From: Candidatus Zixiibacteriota bacterium
GTDB lineage: Bacteria; Zixibacteria; MSB-5A5; WJJR01
Length of the DNA: 42,450 bases
Assembly: GCA_036397555.1 (NCBI GenBank)
Contig: DASWIS010000019.1
Location: forward strand, 1-42,450
Reading direction: 5' to 3'
The notes beneath the pieces were generated by a model. It made no database searches and was not told where the DNA came from. It saw only the letters and a program-made list of their open reading frames with translations. Shown piece by piece: positions 7,569-16,379 of this stretch. A program made the translations under genes and the position numbers. Numbering within the stretch: position 1 is the first letter of the stretch; each line of letters opens with the position of its first letter.

Positions 7569-10508
7569 GTGCCGACGATCAATCAGACCATCCTTCACTA
7601 TCGAATAATCAGAAAGCTCGGCGAAGGCGGGATGGGCGAGGTCTATCTCGCGGAGGATGCCAGACTCGACCGACAGGTGGCGTTGAAGTTTCTCCCGGCA
7701 TCGTTGTCGCAGGACCACGAGGCGCGCGAGCGGCTGATCCGCGAAGCCAAGGCCGCGTCGCGTCTGAATCACAAAAACATCCTGACCGTGCACGCGGTGG
7801 AGCACGCCGATGAGCGCGACTTCATCGTGATGGAGTATGTCGACGGCCTGCCGCTGCGCGAGTGGATGTCCGGCAATAAACCGTCGTTGACGCAGACGCT
7901 GCGCATCGCCATGCAGATTGCCGACGGTCTGCAAACGGCCCACGAGGCCGGGGTCGTGCACCGCGACGTCAAACCGTCGAATATTCTCGTCACCGCCAAA
8001 GAGCAGGTGAAGATCGCCGATTTCGGGCTGGCGACCTGGCGCGGCGCATCGGAACTCACGAAATCGGGATCGACCGTGGGCACGGCCGCTTACATGTCAC
8101 CGGAGCAGGCGCAAGGACAGAAGACCGACCAGCGCTCCGATCTCTTCAGTCTGGGGGTCGTGATTTTTGAGATGCTCACCGGACGGCCGCCCTTCGGGGG
8201 CGAGCATCAGGCGGCGATTGCGTATGCCATCGCGCACGAGCCGGCAGCGTCGCTGTCGCAGTATCGTCCCGACCTCCCCACCGGTCTCCAACACATTATC
8301 GACAAGTCGCTGCAAAAGGATCCGTCGGTGCGCTATCAAAGCGCCGCCGACCTGATCGCCGATCTGAAACGCGAGCGGCAGCTTTTGGATTCCACACCCA
8401 GCAGCCGGTCGCATGTCACCCCCATCGCTGCGGTGCAACCGCGACGGTCCCTGCGGCCGATAACGGTTTCCGCGATCATCGCGGCGGTATTGGTCGCGGC
8501 GGTGCTGATTCTGCGTCCGTGGCGATTCACGGTCGAGCCGACGCATGATGCGGCTGCGGTCGAAAACCGATTGGCGGTCATGTATTTCGACAATGTCGCC
8601 GAACCCGACGACCCACAACGTTTGGGGGAGATCGCCACCAACCTGCTCATCACCGATCTGTCCGGGTCACAATATGTGCAGGTCGTCTCCAGCCAGCGGC
8701 TCTACGACATCCTCAAGCTGATGGGGTACGAGGGCGCCAAGAAGATCAGCCCCGACATTGCGACGCAGGTGGCGCAGAGGGCCGGCGCCCGCTGGATGCT
8801 GGTCGGCAGCATTCTGCGCACCGCACCCAACATGGTCCTGACTGCGCAACTGATCGATGTCGCATCGGGCAACTCGATCGCGCCACAGCGCATCGACGGC
8901 GCGCCCGGCGAGGACATCTTCGCGCTGGTGGACCGGCTGCGCGGGAAGGTCACCGAAGGGCTGTCCATACCCGCCGGCATCGACGCACAGCAATCCACTC
9001 ACATTGCCACGACGACGTCGACCGACGCGTACCGGCTCTATCTGGAAGGCATGGACCTGTGGCACAAGTACTACACCGATGAAGCAAACGAAAAGTTTTA
9101 CCAGGCCATCGCCATCGATTCGACCTTCACGATGGCGTACTTCCGGATCGCCCAGAGCCAGTTCTCGGGCGCCGAGGTCGACAGCGAGAATCGTCGGCAA
9201 CTGGACATCGCCCTGACTCAGATTGACCGCGTCGGCCCCAAAGAACAACTGCAACTGCGCGCGCTCGACGCCGGCCTGGATGGTGACGCCCCACGCGCAA
9301 TCGCAACACTGACAGAGCTGCTAAAGCAGTATCCGGATGAGAAGGAGGCGTGGTGGATTCTCGGCAACATTCAGGGGTTGTGGCTGCGGGATTACGAAGT
9401 GGGAGCGGCCGCGCTCAGGCAGGCGATCGCCATCGACCCGATGTATAAACTGGCCTATAACAGTCTGGCCTACTTATACAATTTCATGGGGGATTTCGAA
9501 CAGTCGCTCTGGGCGATCAATCAATACATCGCCGTCGCCCCGGACGAGGCCAACCCCTACGATTCTCGCGCCGATCTGTACGCCTACAATGGCCAGCCCG
9601 ACAAGGCACTGGAGTCGTATACGCTGGCTCTCTCGAAGAACCCGGCGTACACCGTGTCGCGGCGCAAGCAGGCGTTTATGTGCCTATTCCTGGGTCGTTA
9701 CGCCGACGCAGACAGCATCCTGCAATTGGAGGCCTCCGGCCCCTCGCCGGCTGCGCGCGCGGAAGGCCGCTTCCTGCTCGCCAAAGTGCCGGAACACCAG
9801 GGACGCTTGCGGGAAGCGATCGCCATTCTGAACAAGGGAATTGCCGCCGACGAATTCGATGGGATCGACAGCGCCATCTCGGCCCGGAAGCTGAATTGGC
9901 AGGCACTCCTCCTGTCCGAACTCGGCAAACACGACGACGCCATCCTCACTCTTCACGCGGCGCGGCAGAAACTCGATTCCACGCACGGGGAGGATTACGC
10001 GTGGACACTCTTCGATGAAGTCGAATTGTCCTGGCGGGGCGGCGACTTCGCCGCGGCCGAGCGTGCATTACAAGAACTGGATCAGTTCAAATCCCATCCC
10101 GATCCGCGGCGGGCCGCAATTCCGTCCCTGGCGAAAGGGCTGCTGGAATCGGCGCGCGGCCATCACGCACTGGCCACCACACTCATGGAATCGGCTCAGA
10201 GTTTCAGCGACGAATACGGGTACGTCTATGAATTGGGATGTCAGTACCTCCGGGCAGGCGAATTGAGTCAAGCGGTCGAAACCCTGGAGAGGGCGGCCGC
10301 CGAATACAGCGAGCAACGGGCGCACTTCGGTGTGATGTCGACGAAAGTCCATTACTACCTGGCCATGGCCTATGAGCAATCCGGATGGAATGACAAAGCC
10401 ATCGGGCAGTACGAGAAGTTCCTCGGAATCTGGAAAAACGCCGATCCCGAACTGACGTTGGTCGATGACGCCAAATCGCGGCTGCAACGACTCCGCAGCG
10501 GGGCGTGA
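7569..10508 (+). CDS. membrane Ser/Thr protein kinase with TolB-like and TPR domains
   Basis: The 979-residue protein carries a Hanks-type kinase domain at residues 11-275: glycine loop GEGGMGEVY, Lys40 in VALKF, Glu59, HRDVKPSNIL with catalytic Asp133, DFGLA with Asp151, and MSPEQ. A transmembrane helix follows (about 298-317). The extracytoplasmic part has a FlgO/TolB-like alpha-beta domain (LAVMYFDN, about 330-450) and then many tetratricopeptide repeats to the C-terminus. Such proteins sense or scaffold partners outside the membrane and phosphorylate targets inside. I chose the GTG at 7569, giving VPTINQTILHYRIIRKLGEG, the usual N-terminus of this class; upstream in-frame starts at 7524 (ATG) and 7461 remain possible. 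It is monocistronic, followed by a strong hairpin. Confidence 0.93.
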   Translation: MPTINQTILHYRIIRKLGEGGMGEVYLAEDARLDRQVALKFLPASLSQDHEARERLIREAKAASRLNHKNILTVHAVEHADERDFIVMEYVDGLPLREWMSGNKPSLTQTLRIAMQIADGLQTAHEAGVVHRDVKPSNILVTAKEQVKIADFGLATWRGASELTKSGSTVGTAAYMSPEQAQGQKTDQRSDLFSLGVVIFEMLTGRPPFGGEHQAAIAYAIAHEPAASLSQYRPDLPTGLQHIIDKSLQKDPSVRYQSAADLIADLKRERQLLDSTPSSRSHVTPIAAVQPRRSLRPITVSAIIAAVLVAAVLILRPWRFTVEPTHDAAAVENRLAVMYFDNVAEPDDPQRLGEIATNLLITDLSGSQYVQVVSSQRLYDILKLMGYEGAKKISPDIATQVAQRAGARWMLVGSILRTAPNMVLTAQLIDVASGNSIAPQRIDGAPGEDIFALVDRLRGKVTEGLSIPAGIDAQQSTHIATTTSTDAYRLYLEGMDLWHKYYTDEANEKFYQAIAIDSTFTMAYFRIAQSQFSGAEVDSENRRQLDIALTQIDRVGPKEQLQLRALDAGLDGDAPRAIATLTELLKQYPDEKEAWWILGNIQGLWLRDYEVGAAALRQAIAIDPMYKLAYNSLAYLYNFMGDFEQSLWAINQYIAVAPDEANPYDSRADLYAYNGQPDKALESYTLALSKNPAYTVSRRKQAFMCLFLGRYADADSILQLEASGPSPAARAEGRFLLAKVPEHQGRLREAIAILNKGIAADEFDGIDSAISARKLNWQALLLSELGKHDDAILTLHAARQKLDSTHGEDYAWTLFDEVELSWRGGDFAAAERALQELDQFKSHPDPRRAAIPSLAKGLLESARGHHALATTLMESAQSFSDEYGYVYELGCQYLRAGELSQAVETLERAAAEYSEQRAHFGVMSTKVHYYLAMAYEQSGWNDKAIGQYEKFLGIWKNADPELTLVDDAKSRLQRLRSGA

Positions 10509-10582
10509 CGTCCGGCCCTGTCTGCTTCTCTGTCAGCTACTGATTCAACGAGGCCTGTCGGACCGACAACGGTGACAACAAC

Positions 10583-10614
10583 AACGGCCGCAAGGTTGCG
10601 GTCTTGCGGCCGTT
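10583..10614 (+). terminator. hairpin terminator after the kinase gene
   Basis: A perfect 12-bp stem, AACGGCCGCAAG / CTTGCGGCCGTT, with an 8-base loop lies 74 bases after the kinase stop. It is followed by a weak T-run (TTTC). It sits in the gap between convergent genes and could serve both strands. Confidence 0.6.
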
Positions 10615-10784
10615 TCATGATCCCTGCCACCCTCTGTGTGTGCAATCAAAGTGAAGGGGCGCCCTTGTGGGGTCGGTCGGGATGGGGCGACGCCGCCTCA
10701 CCGCATCGGGGATGAGGCCCGATGCCGGCGCCGCTTAATGTATTCAACGATGAACGGGGCGATAAGTTTCAGGAATCGAGGCGG

Positions 10785-11426
10785 CTATGGGCTGCTCGTG
10801 ATACGGTGACGGTCGGGGGTCCTGACATCAATATCATTGATGTGCACCGAGGTCAAAAGCCACTGGGTTGGTCCGGAAATGCTGATCGTCTCCCAATAGA
10901 CCGGCCCGACCGCGCGCGCAACGCTGACCGATAAACCACGATCGAGACAGCCGTTATCGATGACGATGATGGTCGCGCCGTCGAATCGCGCGTAGGGCGT
11001 TTCTACCACGGCGTAGTCGTCGGCCATCCACGACGACCCGCAATCGCTTAAGTGCGACTCCCATTGTTCGTTGACGTCGGCGTCGAACCGCAAGAACGGC
11101 GACGCGGCCGATCCGGGATGGTCGACCCACTGCAAGTTCCCGCTGCGGTCACGGTAGACCCAGAGGGATATCGGAAAACCGCTCAGGTGAAAGTACCGGC
11201 GATGATCCCTTGTGACGGCGGAGTCAATCGCTAATGTCCGCTTCTCCCCGTCCTGAATCCCCCCCTGGGCGAGGTAAGTCCATTCGTTGCCGAGTTCCAG
11301 GGGGAAGAGCGGCCTGGTCTGGGCATCGACTTGAACCCGCTGACACCCCGAAACCCCGGCAATGGCCACGACGGCCACCACCAACATCAGGCCGAGATTG
11401 AGTCGCTTCGTCGCGAGTGGAATCAT
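10785..11426 (-). CDS. predicted lipoprotein of unknown function
   Basis: The 213-residue product begins MIPLATKRLNLGL and has a hydrophobic helix ending in a lipobox (VSGC), so the mature protein should be lipidated at that Cys. The mature part starts with a segment resembling LFPLELGNEWTYLA, common at the start of secreted beta proteins with a single globular domain. I recognise no enzyme motif. Of two in-frame ATGs, the one at 11426 is preferred because GGAGAGG sits correctly before it; the one at 11438 would put the Shine-Dalgarno inside the gene. A TATTAT sequence about 80 bases upstream (11508-11513) may be the -10 of its promoter, but no good -35 box accompanies it. Confidence 0.7.
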   Translation of the reverse strand: MIPLATKRLNLGLMLVVAVVAIAGVSGCQRVQVDAQTRPLFPLELGNEWTYLAQGGIQDGEKRTLAIDSAVTRDHRRYFHLSGFPISLWVYRDRSGNLQWVDHPGSAASPFLRFDADVNEQWESHLSDCGSSWMADDYAVVETPYARFDGATIIVIDNGCLDRGLSVSVARAVGPVYWETISISGPTQWLLTSVHINDIDVRTPDRHRITSSP

Positions 11427-11539
11427 GCGCCTCTCCATCGCTAATACCCATGAAGAGGCAGCTTATTCCAGCCATGACATGTGGAAGCGGAACTTCAGGC
11501 GGGGCATATAATACATTGTCACACAATACGATACGAATT

Positions 11540-11602
11540 GTCATTCTGAGTCCTGTCCTCACGCCCGCATCAGGCGGGCGTGAGGACAGGGCGAAGAATC
11601 TG
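11540..11602. repeat. composite REP with 17-bp hairpin core
   Basis: The flanks GTCATTCTGAG and GCGAAGAATCTG are those of the repeat at 7193. Between them lies an extra perfect 17-bp hairpin (11552-11568 with 11574-11590; arm CCTGTCCTCACGCCCGC). The copy at 13513 has the same flanks but a different core. Confidence 0.7.
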
Positions 11603-11668
11603 TTGTGGAAGCTTCGGGTGCGACGAGACCGGCGAACACGGGCAGACCCGGACAGCGCATCCGTTGCG

Positions 11669-12493
11669 CTATTGCGGCGGCGGCAGACGTTTCTTCATCA
11701 ACTGGTAGCGGTCTTTGAAGTCGGGGAGGTCTTTGACCGATGCAGGCATGGCATCGATCTGCTCATTGATTTTGGCGATGCGTTCCTGCGTTTCGGGATG
11801 CGATGAGGTTAGGTTTTCGAAAAACCCCCGGTCGCGGTCGCCGGACAATTCGGCCAGCTTGGTGAACATGGTGACCGCGCCATTGGGATTGTACCCGGCC
11901 TCTTTCATGTAATGCAGTCCGTATTCGTCGGCTTCGAGTTCGTGGCTGCGGCCGTAGCCGGTCAGCGCCAGCCCGAGCACAATGCCGGTGACCTGTCCGG
12001 CCGCGCCCGAGGCGGCATCGCCGAGCGCGATCTGCGCTAAGACCGATGCCCCCAGCGCCGTCTGCAAGTGTTTGACCGAATGCCGTCCGACCACATGTGA
12101 AATCTCATGCGCCATGACTGCCGCCAGTTCGGCTTCGGAATCCATCATCTGCAGAATGCCGGTATAGAAATAGACAAAGCCACCGGGACAGGCGAAGGCA
12201 TTGATCTGGTCAGACTCAATGACCTTGAATTGGTAGTCGAGATCGGGACGGTCGCAGACGCGGACGATCTTTTGCCCCACTTCGGTGAGATACGCCTGCC
12301 AGACCGAATCAGCGAGAACCGTCTGCGTCGCCTCGACTTCAGTCGCGACACCGCGTCCGAGCTCGACCTCCTCGGCATCGGAGATGATGATAAACGACCT
12401 CTTCCCCCCCGGCCCGGTGGTGACGCAGGAGAGGAGGAGGGTGAGGAGGGACAGGAGTAATACTCCTGTCTTAATCCGGCCAATCGTAAACAT
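11669..12493 (-). CDS. M48-family metalloprotease lipoprotein
   Basis: The 274-residue lipoprotein has the signal IKTGVLLLSLLTLLLSC with the lipobox Cys at about residue 23. The zinc protease motif HEISH (HExxH) is in AAVMAHEISHVVGRH, and the third ligand Glu is in SHELEADEYGLHYM. The size and layout match single-domain BepA/LoiP/YcaL-like M48 proteases, which degrade misfolded outer-membrane proteins in the periplasm. AFACPGGFVYFYTGIL is the conserved substrate-edge strand of this group. There is no TPR domain as in full BepA. A cluster of REP hairpins separates it from the upstream nucleotidyltransferase gene, and no near neighbour suggests its substrate. Confidence 0.93.
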   Translation of the reverse strand: MFTIGRIKTGVLLLSLLTLLLSCVTTGPGGKRSFIIISDAEEVELGRGVATEVEATQTVLADSVWQAYLTEVGQKIVRVCDRPDLDYQFKVIESDQINAFACPGGFVYFYTGILQMMDSEAELAAVMAHEISHVVGRHSVKHLQTALGASVLAQIALGDAASGAAGQVTGIVLGLALTGYGRSHELEADEYGLHYMKEAGYNPNGAVTMFTKLAELSGDRDRGFFENLTSSHPETQERIAKINEQIDAMPASVKDLPDFKDRYQLMKKRLPPPQ

Positions 12494-12514
12494 ACGAATC
12501 CACTTTTCATGTGC

Positions 12515-12682
12515 CGGTCAGCCCTCGGGCTGACCGCGTGCCGCAGGCCCAAATCGAATCTGCCGATATTTCTGTGCCCGCCATGCGCCCTCACGTGGCG
12601 GCATGGCGGCGTCACCCGAGAGCGGGTGACGCCACATCGAATCCGGATTCGCAATGCCGTCAGCCCAAGGGCTGACCGGCAC
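12515..12682. repeat. cluster of three REP hairpins
   Basis: The hairpins are CGGTCAGCCC-TC-GGGCTGACCG (12515-12536), GTCACCCG-AGAG-CGGGTGAC (12611-12630) and GTCAGCCC-AA-GGGCTGAC (12659-12676). The first and last are the same family as the arrays near 18000 and face each other with GTGCC/GGCAC flanks. Confidence 0.75.
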
Positions 12683-12692
12683 AATAATCCCT

Positions 12693-12989
12693 TCAGACAG
12701 TTATCGCTTCGTTCAGAATATGTTGGTGCCGCCCTACCCGAACTGATCGCATCGGCACCAGATCAACTTTGACTCCAATCACCTCCGTCAGATACAACTC
12801 CGCGCCCACCAACTCCAGCAGACTGACGGGCCGTACGAATTCAGCCAGCAAATCGAGGTCGCTGTCTGGCTCCTGATCACCGCGGACGTACGAGCCGAAA
12901 ACGCCGGATACCCTCAAGCCGTAGCGCTCGATTAAATTGTCCTGATTCCGCCGAATCACATCGCGGATTTCATCGAGCGACTTCCTCAC
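12693..12989 (-). CDS. MNT-type nucleotidyltransferase (orphan MntA-like)
   Basis: The 98-residue protein has the minimal nucleotidyltransferase signature GSYVRG followed by DSDLDLL, with the third acidic residue in VDLVP. This is the fold of MntA antitoxins, which AMPylate HEPN-domain toxins to silence them. The GTG at 12989 overlaps the upstream stop in a 4-base GTGA, with AAGGTG in front, so it is preferred to the ATG at 13013. In known pairs the HEPN toxin gene is adjacent. Here the downstream side is a REP cluster followed by a protease, and the upstream partner is a small membrane protein, so no HEPN gene is present. It could be a solitary antitoxin, a remnant, or act on something else. 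Confidence 0.82.
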   Translation of the reverse strand: MRKSLDEIRDVIRRNQDNLIERYGLRVSGVFGSYVRGDQEPDSDLDLLAEFVRPVSLLELVGAELYLTEVIGVKVDLVPMRSVRVGRHQHILNEAITV

Positions 12990-13363
12990 AGCTTCACCTT
13001 CTCCTCGAACCATTTCCCTGCGAAGGGCACGGTCCAGTCTTTGCCGTGCAGCGCGTGGTAGATGCCGGTGATGATTGACGCCAGACAGGCGAACACGACG
13101 GTCACCCAGAAATACTCCGAGAGTCGCGGGATGAGAAAGAGTCCCGCGAGGATTTCGGCCAGGGTCAACAGCAGCCCCTGCCGCGCATGGTTCATGGCGA
13201 ATTTGTTGTGACGGTAATTCAGCAGGGTGATGAAGCAGCCGAATGGGACATACGCCAGGATGGCCGGGCCGCGCCCCTCTTCAATTTCTTCGGCGCGGGT
13301 GTCCGCAATCGGCGACTCGACCACGGGGGCCGGGCGCTCCACCATCGGATCGGCTGGGTCCAT
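12986..13363 (-). CDS. small membrane protein, DUF4870-like
   Basis: The product has about 125 residues, with a proline- and acid-rich N-terminal tail (MDPADPMVERPAPVVESPIA) and then three predicted membrane segments: ILAYVPFGCFITLLNY, LLLTLAEILAGLFLIP and FWVTVVFACLASIITGIYHA. The segment HNKFAMNHARQGLLLT matches the DUF4870/Tic20-like pattern in which a polar FxxxHAxQ stretch precedes the second helix. The ATG at 13363 is the likely start although no Shine-Dalgarno is evident; the frame is open further upstream. The stop overlaps the start of the nucleotidyltransferase gene by 4 bases, so the two are translationally coupled. The function of this family is unknown. Confidence 0.65.
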   Translation of the reverse strand: MDPADPMVERPAPVVESPIADTRAEEIEEGRGPAILAYVPFGCFITLLNYRHNKFAMNHARQGLLLTLAEILAGLFLIPRLSEYFWVTVVFACLASIITGIYHALHGKDWTVPFAGKWFEEKVKL

Positions 13364-13512
13364 TGTGGGCACAACATAGAGCGCGGGTGGCCCGGCGGCA
13401 AGAATGAAGGGGAGGCAGGCCCTCCTCCGACCCGACGCCGTACTGCTGGCGTACAGCGAGTTACCCGGATCGCGGATCATCCCTGGGAGGTGTGAAGTGA
13501 CCCCATGTGATT

Positions 13513-13616
13513 GTCATGCTGAGTCACACGTCCCGCCTCAGACGGGACGCTGGGCGAAGCATCTGCGTTCATTCGGGAGCGGAAGAAAGCAGATTCTTCG
13601 CTTCGCTCAGAATGAC
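13513..13616. repeat. composite REP with hairpin core and inverted partner
   Basis: The left part has the flanks GTCATGCTGAG and GCGAAGCATCTGC around a hairpin core (CGTCCCG..CTCAGA..CGGGACG). The right part (13589-13616) is a plain inverted copy ending in CAGAATGAC. It combines the forms seen at 7193 and 11540. Confidence 0.7.
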
Positions 13617-13688
13617 CCGCTGCGTATGCCAGGCGTCTGGCGGGGTGGCCCCGGCGCTAAACTGTCGTCAGGGAAGCGCGAATGGTGT

Positions 13689-14387
13689 TCAGCGGTTTGG
13701 GTCGAGGATGCCCTTCTCGACGAGCATCTGGCGGGCGATCAGCGTGTTCTCGCCGCCGGCGGGATAGTCTTTCTCGAGGCGGTCGAATGCGGCCAGCGCT
13801 TTGGCAGAATCGCCGGAAGCGACCGCTGCGCGGATAAGTCGCCGCAGATAGTCGGGCGCCTGCGGTCCGGTCGGGTCGACATCGATGGCCTGCTCGTAAT
13901 GGGCGATGGCGTTGGCGGGGAAGTTCGCCTGCTCTTCAATGGCGCCCAATCCCGCCCAGGCCGCGGCGACCAGCAACGGATCGTCGCCGTAGTCGTCGAT
14001 GTACCGCTCCCAGGCGACGCGCGCGTCATCGAACGACCGCTCGAGGAAATGCAGGTGCCCCATCTGGAAGCAGCCCGGCCCGGCAACCGCGGCGCCGGAG
14101 TGCTCATCGATCAATCGTTGCAGCAGCGCGGTGGCGACCGCAAAATTGCCGGAGCGCATTTCGATCCCGGCTTCGCCATAGAGCCGCTGCGCGTCGAGCT
14201 TCCGATCGGCGAAATGCGAGGTGAGGGCCCAGACCCCGACCACCAGTGCGATTACGGCCCCGACGGCAATCGCCACGGTACGCACGTTTTGCTCGGCCCA
14301 TTCACGGGCGCGAAAAACGCCGGTCGTAAAGGCGTCGGTCCTCAGATCGTGCTTGGTCAGTCGGTGTCGTGTCGGTGCGGTTGCCAT
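13689..14387 (-). CDS. membrane-anchored TPR protein
   Basis: The 232-residue product has a basic N-terminal region, one transmembrane helix (VAIAVGAVIALVVGVWAL, about residues 37-55) and then tetratricopeptide-like helical repeats, including DAQRLYGEAGIEMRSGNF and NAIAHYEQAIDVDPTGP. The layout resembles YfgM/TPR_21 proteins, anchored ancillary factors of the Sec translocon and periplasmic chaperone network; this is a resemblance only. The ATG at 14387 is taken as start, with a GTG one codon earlier as alternative; ACGAGAG lies just upstream. The gene follows the FadL-like gene by about 95 bases on the same strand and may share its promoter. Confidence 0.75.
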   Translation of the reverse strand: MATAPTRHRLTKHDLRTDAFTTGVFRAREWAEQNVRTVAIAVGAVIALVVGVWALTSHFADRKLDAQRLYGEAGIEMRSGNFAVATALLQRLIDEHSGAAVAGPGCFQMGHLHFLERSFDDARVAWERYIDDYGDDPLLVAAAWAGLGAIEEQANFPANAIAHYEQAIDVDPTGPQAPDYLRRLIRAAVASGDSAKALAAFDRLEKDYPAGGENTLIARQMLVEKGILDPNR

Positions 14388-14484
14388 CACTCTCGTTTCC
14401 CGGCGGCGTTGCCGTCCCCCCTGTCAGCAATCGTCTGTCGGCCGAATGTCCTTTACGAGTGGGTGGGGGGCGCTGTCAGTGTGT

Positions 14485-16050
14485 CTAAAATTGTCCCGTG
14501 AAATTCAGGAAGAGCCGCACGCGGCTGACGTCGAAGGCGCGTGTGTAGTTTCCCCAGCGGTACAGTTTCCGGCGTCCGTATTCGTCATTGTTGACATCGG
14601 GGTCGACCAGTGGGTCGCAATCCAGACAGCGTCCGATCATGAACATCTCCCCCGCTTCGCTGTAGTCGTAGCCGCCGAATTCCAGCGCAAAATCGAACCC
14701 GACCTGCGACCACTGAATGCCGGTGCCCATCGACAGGATGATCGGATTGATCTGGTCGCCGGTGCCGCTGGCGGCCGCGATCGGAATGAAATACGGAAAC
14801 TCCGCGGTTTGGTCGCGTCCCAGTCGCTGATCGTATGTTACGATGGCCCCGGACGGTTCGCCGATGACGTACGGCTCGTTGCGAATCCCCAGCCGGATCG
14901 GAATCACGCCGAAGCGGGCCTCATGGCGATATTCGATCCCGGCGCGAATCTGATGCAGATTGTACCAGCCGACCGGCTGCGCCTCGAACGGCGACAACGG
15001 GTCGGCGGGCTCGGTCTGATAACGCAGCCCGGAATCGCCGCTGCCCGTCTCGGAATCGCTGTTCTTAAACGGGCGCAACTGGTAGTCCACCGCGATCAGC
15101 AGATTGTCCGACGCGTTGTATGACCCGCCGAGCCCGATGGTATAGGGGATGTCGATTTCGCGGTCGGTGCCGTCCAGCGGACCGTAGAGGGGTCCGTTCG
15201 TCGGGTTCATTTGCGGGATCTGATTGGTGGTCGTGATGCGTACCGCGCGGAAATCGAGGTTTTGCGTCAGGGTCCAGCCCGGCGATAAGATCGCGCCCAC
15301 GCTCCAGTTGTCGGCCCGGTACATCGCCGATAGCTGCGCCGTAAAGCCGCCGTAATCGATGTCGGAATCGTTGATCCAGCGCACATAATCGACACCCCGG
15401 CTGGTCACGCGCGTGGAGTCCAGATCGATGACGTGGTTTTCCGTGCCATCCCCGGTGATGATGCCGATCATCCCGCCGATGGACAAACGGTCGGTCACCG
15501 ACGTCCCGAACGCGCCGCCGAGGATGTTGATGTTGCCTCGGATGGCATAGCGCGATTCGATCGGGGACCGCTGCTCGAACGGCGTTCCCGGAGTGTGCCC
15601 GTCGGCGGCGAATTCGCCCTCGGCGTAGGCCTGCTGCAATCGGTTGTAGAACGCCGTCAGTGTAAACTCATGTTCTTTGATCGTCACTGGGGCGACGAAC
15701 GCCGCGGAGGGGAGATTGCTGAAACTGTTGTCGGAGGAAAACAACGACAATGGCGTCCCGCCCGGCGAGCCGCCCAGATCCGACGAGAAGCTGGTGTGCG
15801 CGTAATTGACGGTCAGCAGGACGCCTTCGTTGTAAACCAACCCGGCAGGGTTCCAACTGCCCGCATCGGGATCGTCGGCGACGCCGAGAAACGCGCCGCC
15901 CATGCCGCGCGCGCGCGCGCCGCCGCCCAAAAAATTCCAATCCTGAAACGTGTTGACCGAAAGGCCCTGTGCGATGACCGGTGAGGAGCCCAGCAGGGAT
16001 GTCGCGAGAACCGCGAGAGTTGTTGTCCGCAACCGTTGCTTAACCACCAT
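14485..16050 (-). CDS. FadL/OMPP1-family outer-membrane protein
   Basis: The 521-residue beta-barrel has a signal peptide (TTTLAVLATSLLGSSPVIAQG). The mature N-terminus has ARARGMGGAFLGVADDPDAG and WNPAGL, the hallmark of the OMPP1/FadL/TodX family and its PorV-like relatives. Amphipathic strands follow to the end and the last residue is Phe, the usual outer-membrane assembly signal. FadL proteins take up hydrophobic molecules; PorV-type members serve the T9SS. The sequence alone does not decide between them, though a T9SS-like substrate is encoded at 34568-35416. The start is secure, with AGGAGG six bases before the ATG. A good sigma70 promoter lies 59 bases upstream. Confidence 0.88.
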   Translation of the reverse strand: MVVKQRLRTTTLAVLATSLLGSSPVIAQGLSVNTFQDWNFLGGGARARGMGGAFLGVADDPDAGSWNPAGLVYNEGVLLTVNYAHTSFSSDLGGSPGGTPLSLFSSDNSFSNLPSAAFVAPVTIKEHEFTLTAFYNRLQQAYAEGEFAADGHTPGTPFEQRSPIESRYAIRGNINILGGAFGTSVTDRLSIGGMIGIITGDGTENHVIDLDSTRVTSRGVDYVRWINDSDIDYGGFTAQLSAMYRADNWSVGAILSPGWTLTQNLDFRAVRITTTNQIPQMNPTNGPLYGPLDGTDREIDIPYTIGLGGSYNASDNLLIAVDYQLRPFKNSDSETGSGDSGLRYQTEPADPLSPFEAQPVGWYNLHQIRAGIEYRHEARFGVIPIRLGIRNEPYVIGEPSGAIVTYDQRLGRDQTAEFPYFIPIAAASGTGDQINPIILSMGTGIQWSQVGFDFALEFGGYDYSEAGEMFMIGRCLDCDPLVDPDVNNDEYGRRKLYRWGNYTRAFDVSRVRLFLNFTGQF

Positions 16051-16108
16051 GAATCCTCCTGAAAATCAGCGTCCGCGCGGGCAGTTTCCCGTCAAGCACA
16101 AGGCGGGT

Positions 16109-16137
16109 AAGCTATTCGCGCACAAATCGATTGTCAA
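16109..16137 (-). promoter_or_regulatory. candidate sigma70 promoter for the FadL-like gene
   Basis: On the minus strand, a perfect TTGACA (16132-16137) is followed by a 17-base spacer and TAGCTT (16109-16114). Transcription would start near 16102, leaving a leader of about 50 bases before the AGGAGG and ATG at 16050. Confidence 0.55.
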
Positions 16138-16253
16138 CCGTCAACTGGAACCGACGCGGCCTGGGGCAGTCGCATCCTCCACCTCCAGTTACCGATGGAC
16201 GGCGCTGATATTCCCGGCGGATTCGCCGACTACGTCTTTGTCCCGCAGAGAAA

Positions 16254-16327
16254 TACCCCCGGACGGATTTGAACCGCCGACACGCGGTTTAGGAAACCGC
16301 TGCTCTTTCCACCTGAGCTACGGGGGC
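16254..16327 (-). tRNA. tRNA-Arg (anticodon CCT)
   Basis: The minus strand folds as a 74-nt cloverleaf: acceptor GCCCCCG / CGGGGGT (with a G1:U72 wobble), D-arm GCTCAGGTGGAAAGAGC, anticodon stem-loop GCGGT-TTCCTAA-ACCGC and T-arm GGCGGTTCAAATCCGTC. The discriminator A is followed by TTT, so CCA is not encoded and must be added by the nucleotidyltransferase. Confidence 0.93.
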
Positions 16328-16379
16328 GTTGAGGCATCGCGGCCGGCCGGAATGTCTCGGGGCCGGTAGCTCATAATGG

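Noticed and set aside
12693-13363. Toxin-antitoxin pair of the MntA/HEPN type
   Set aside because: The partner is a membrane protein and lacks HEPN features; only the nucleotidyltransferase half is supported.
13404-14501. 365-codon plus-strand frame
   Set aside because: Antisense of the TPR protein and adjacent repeats.
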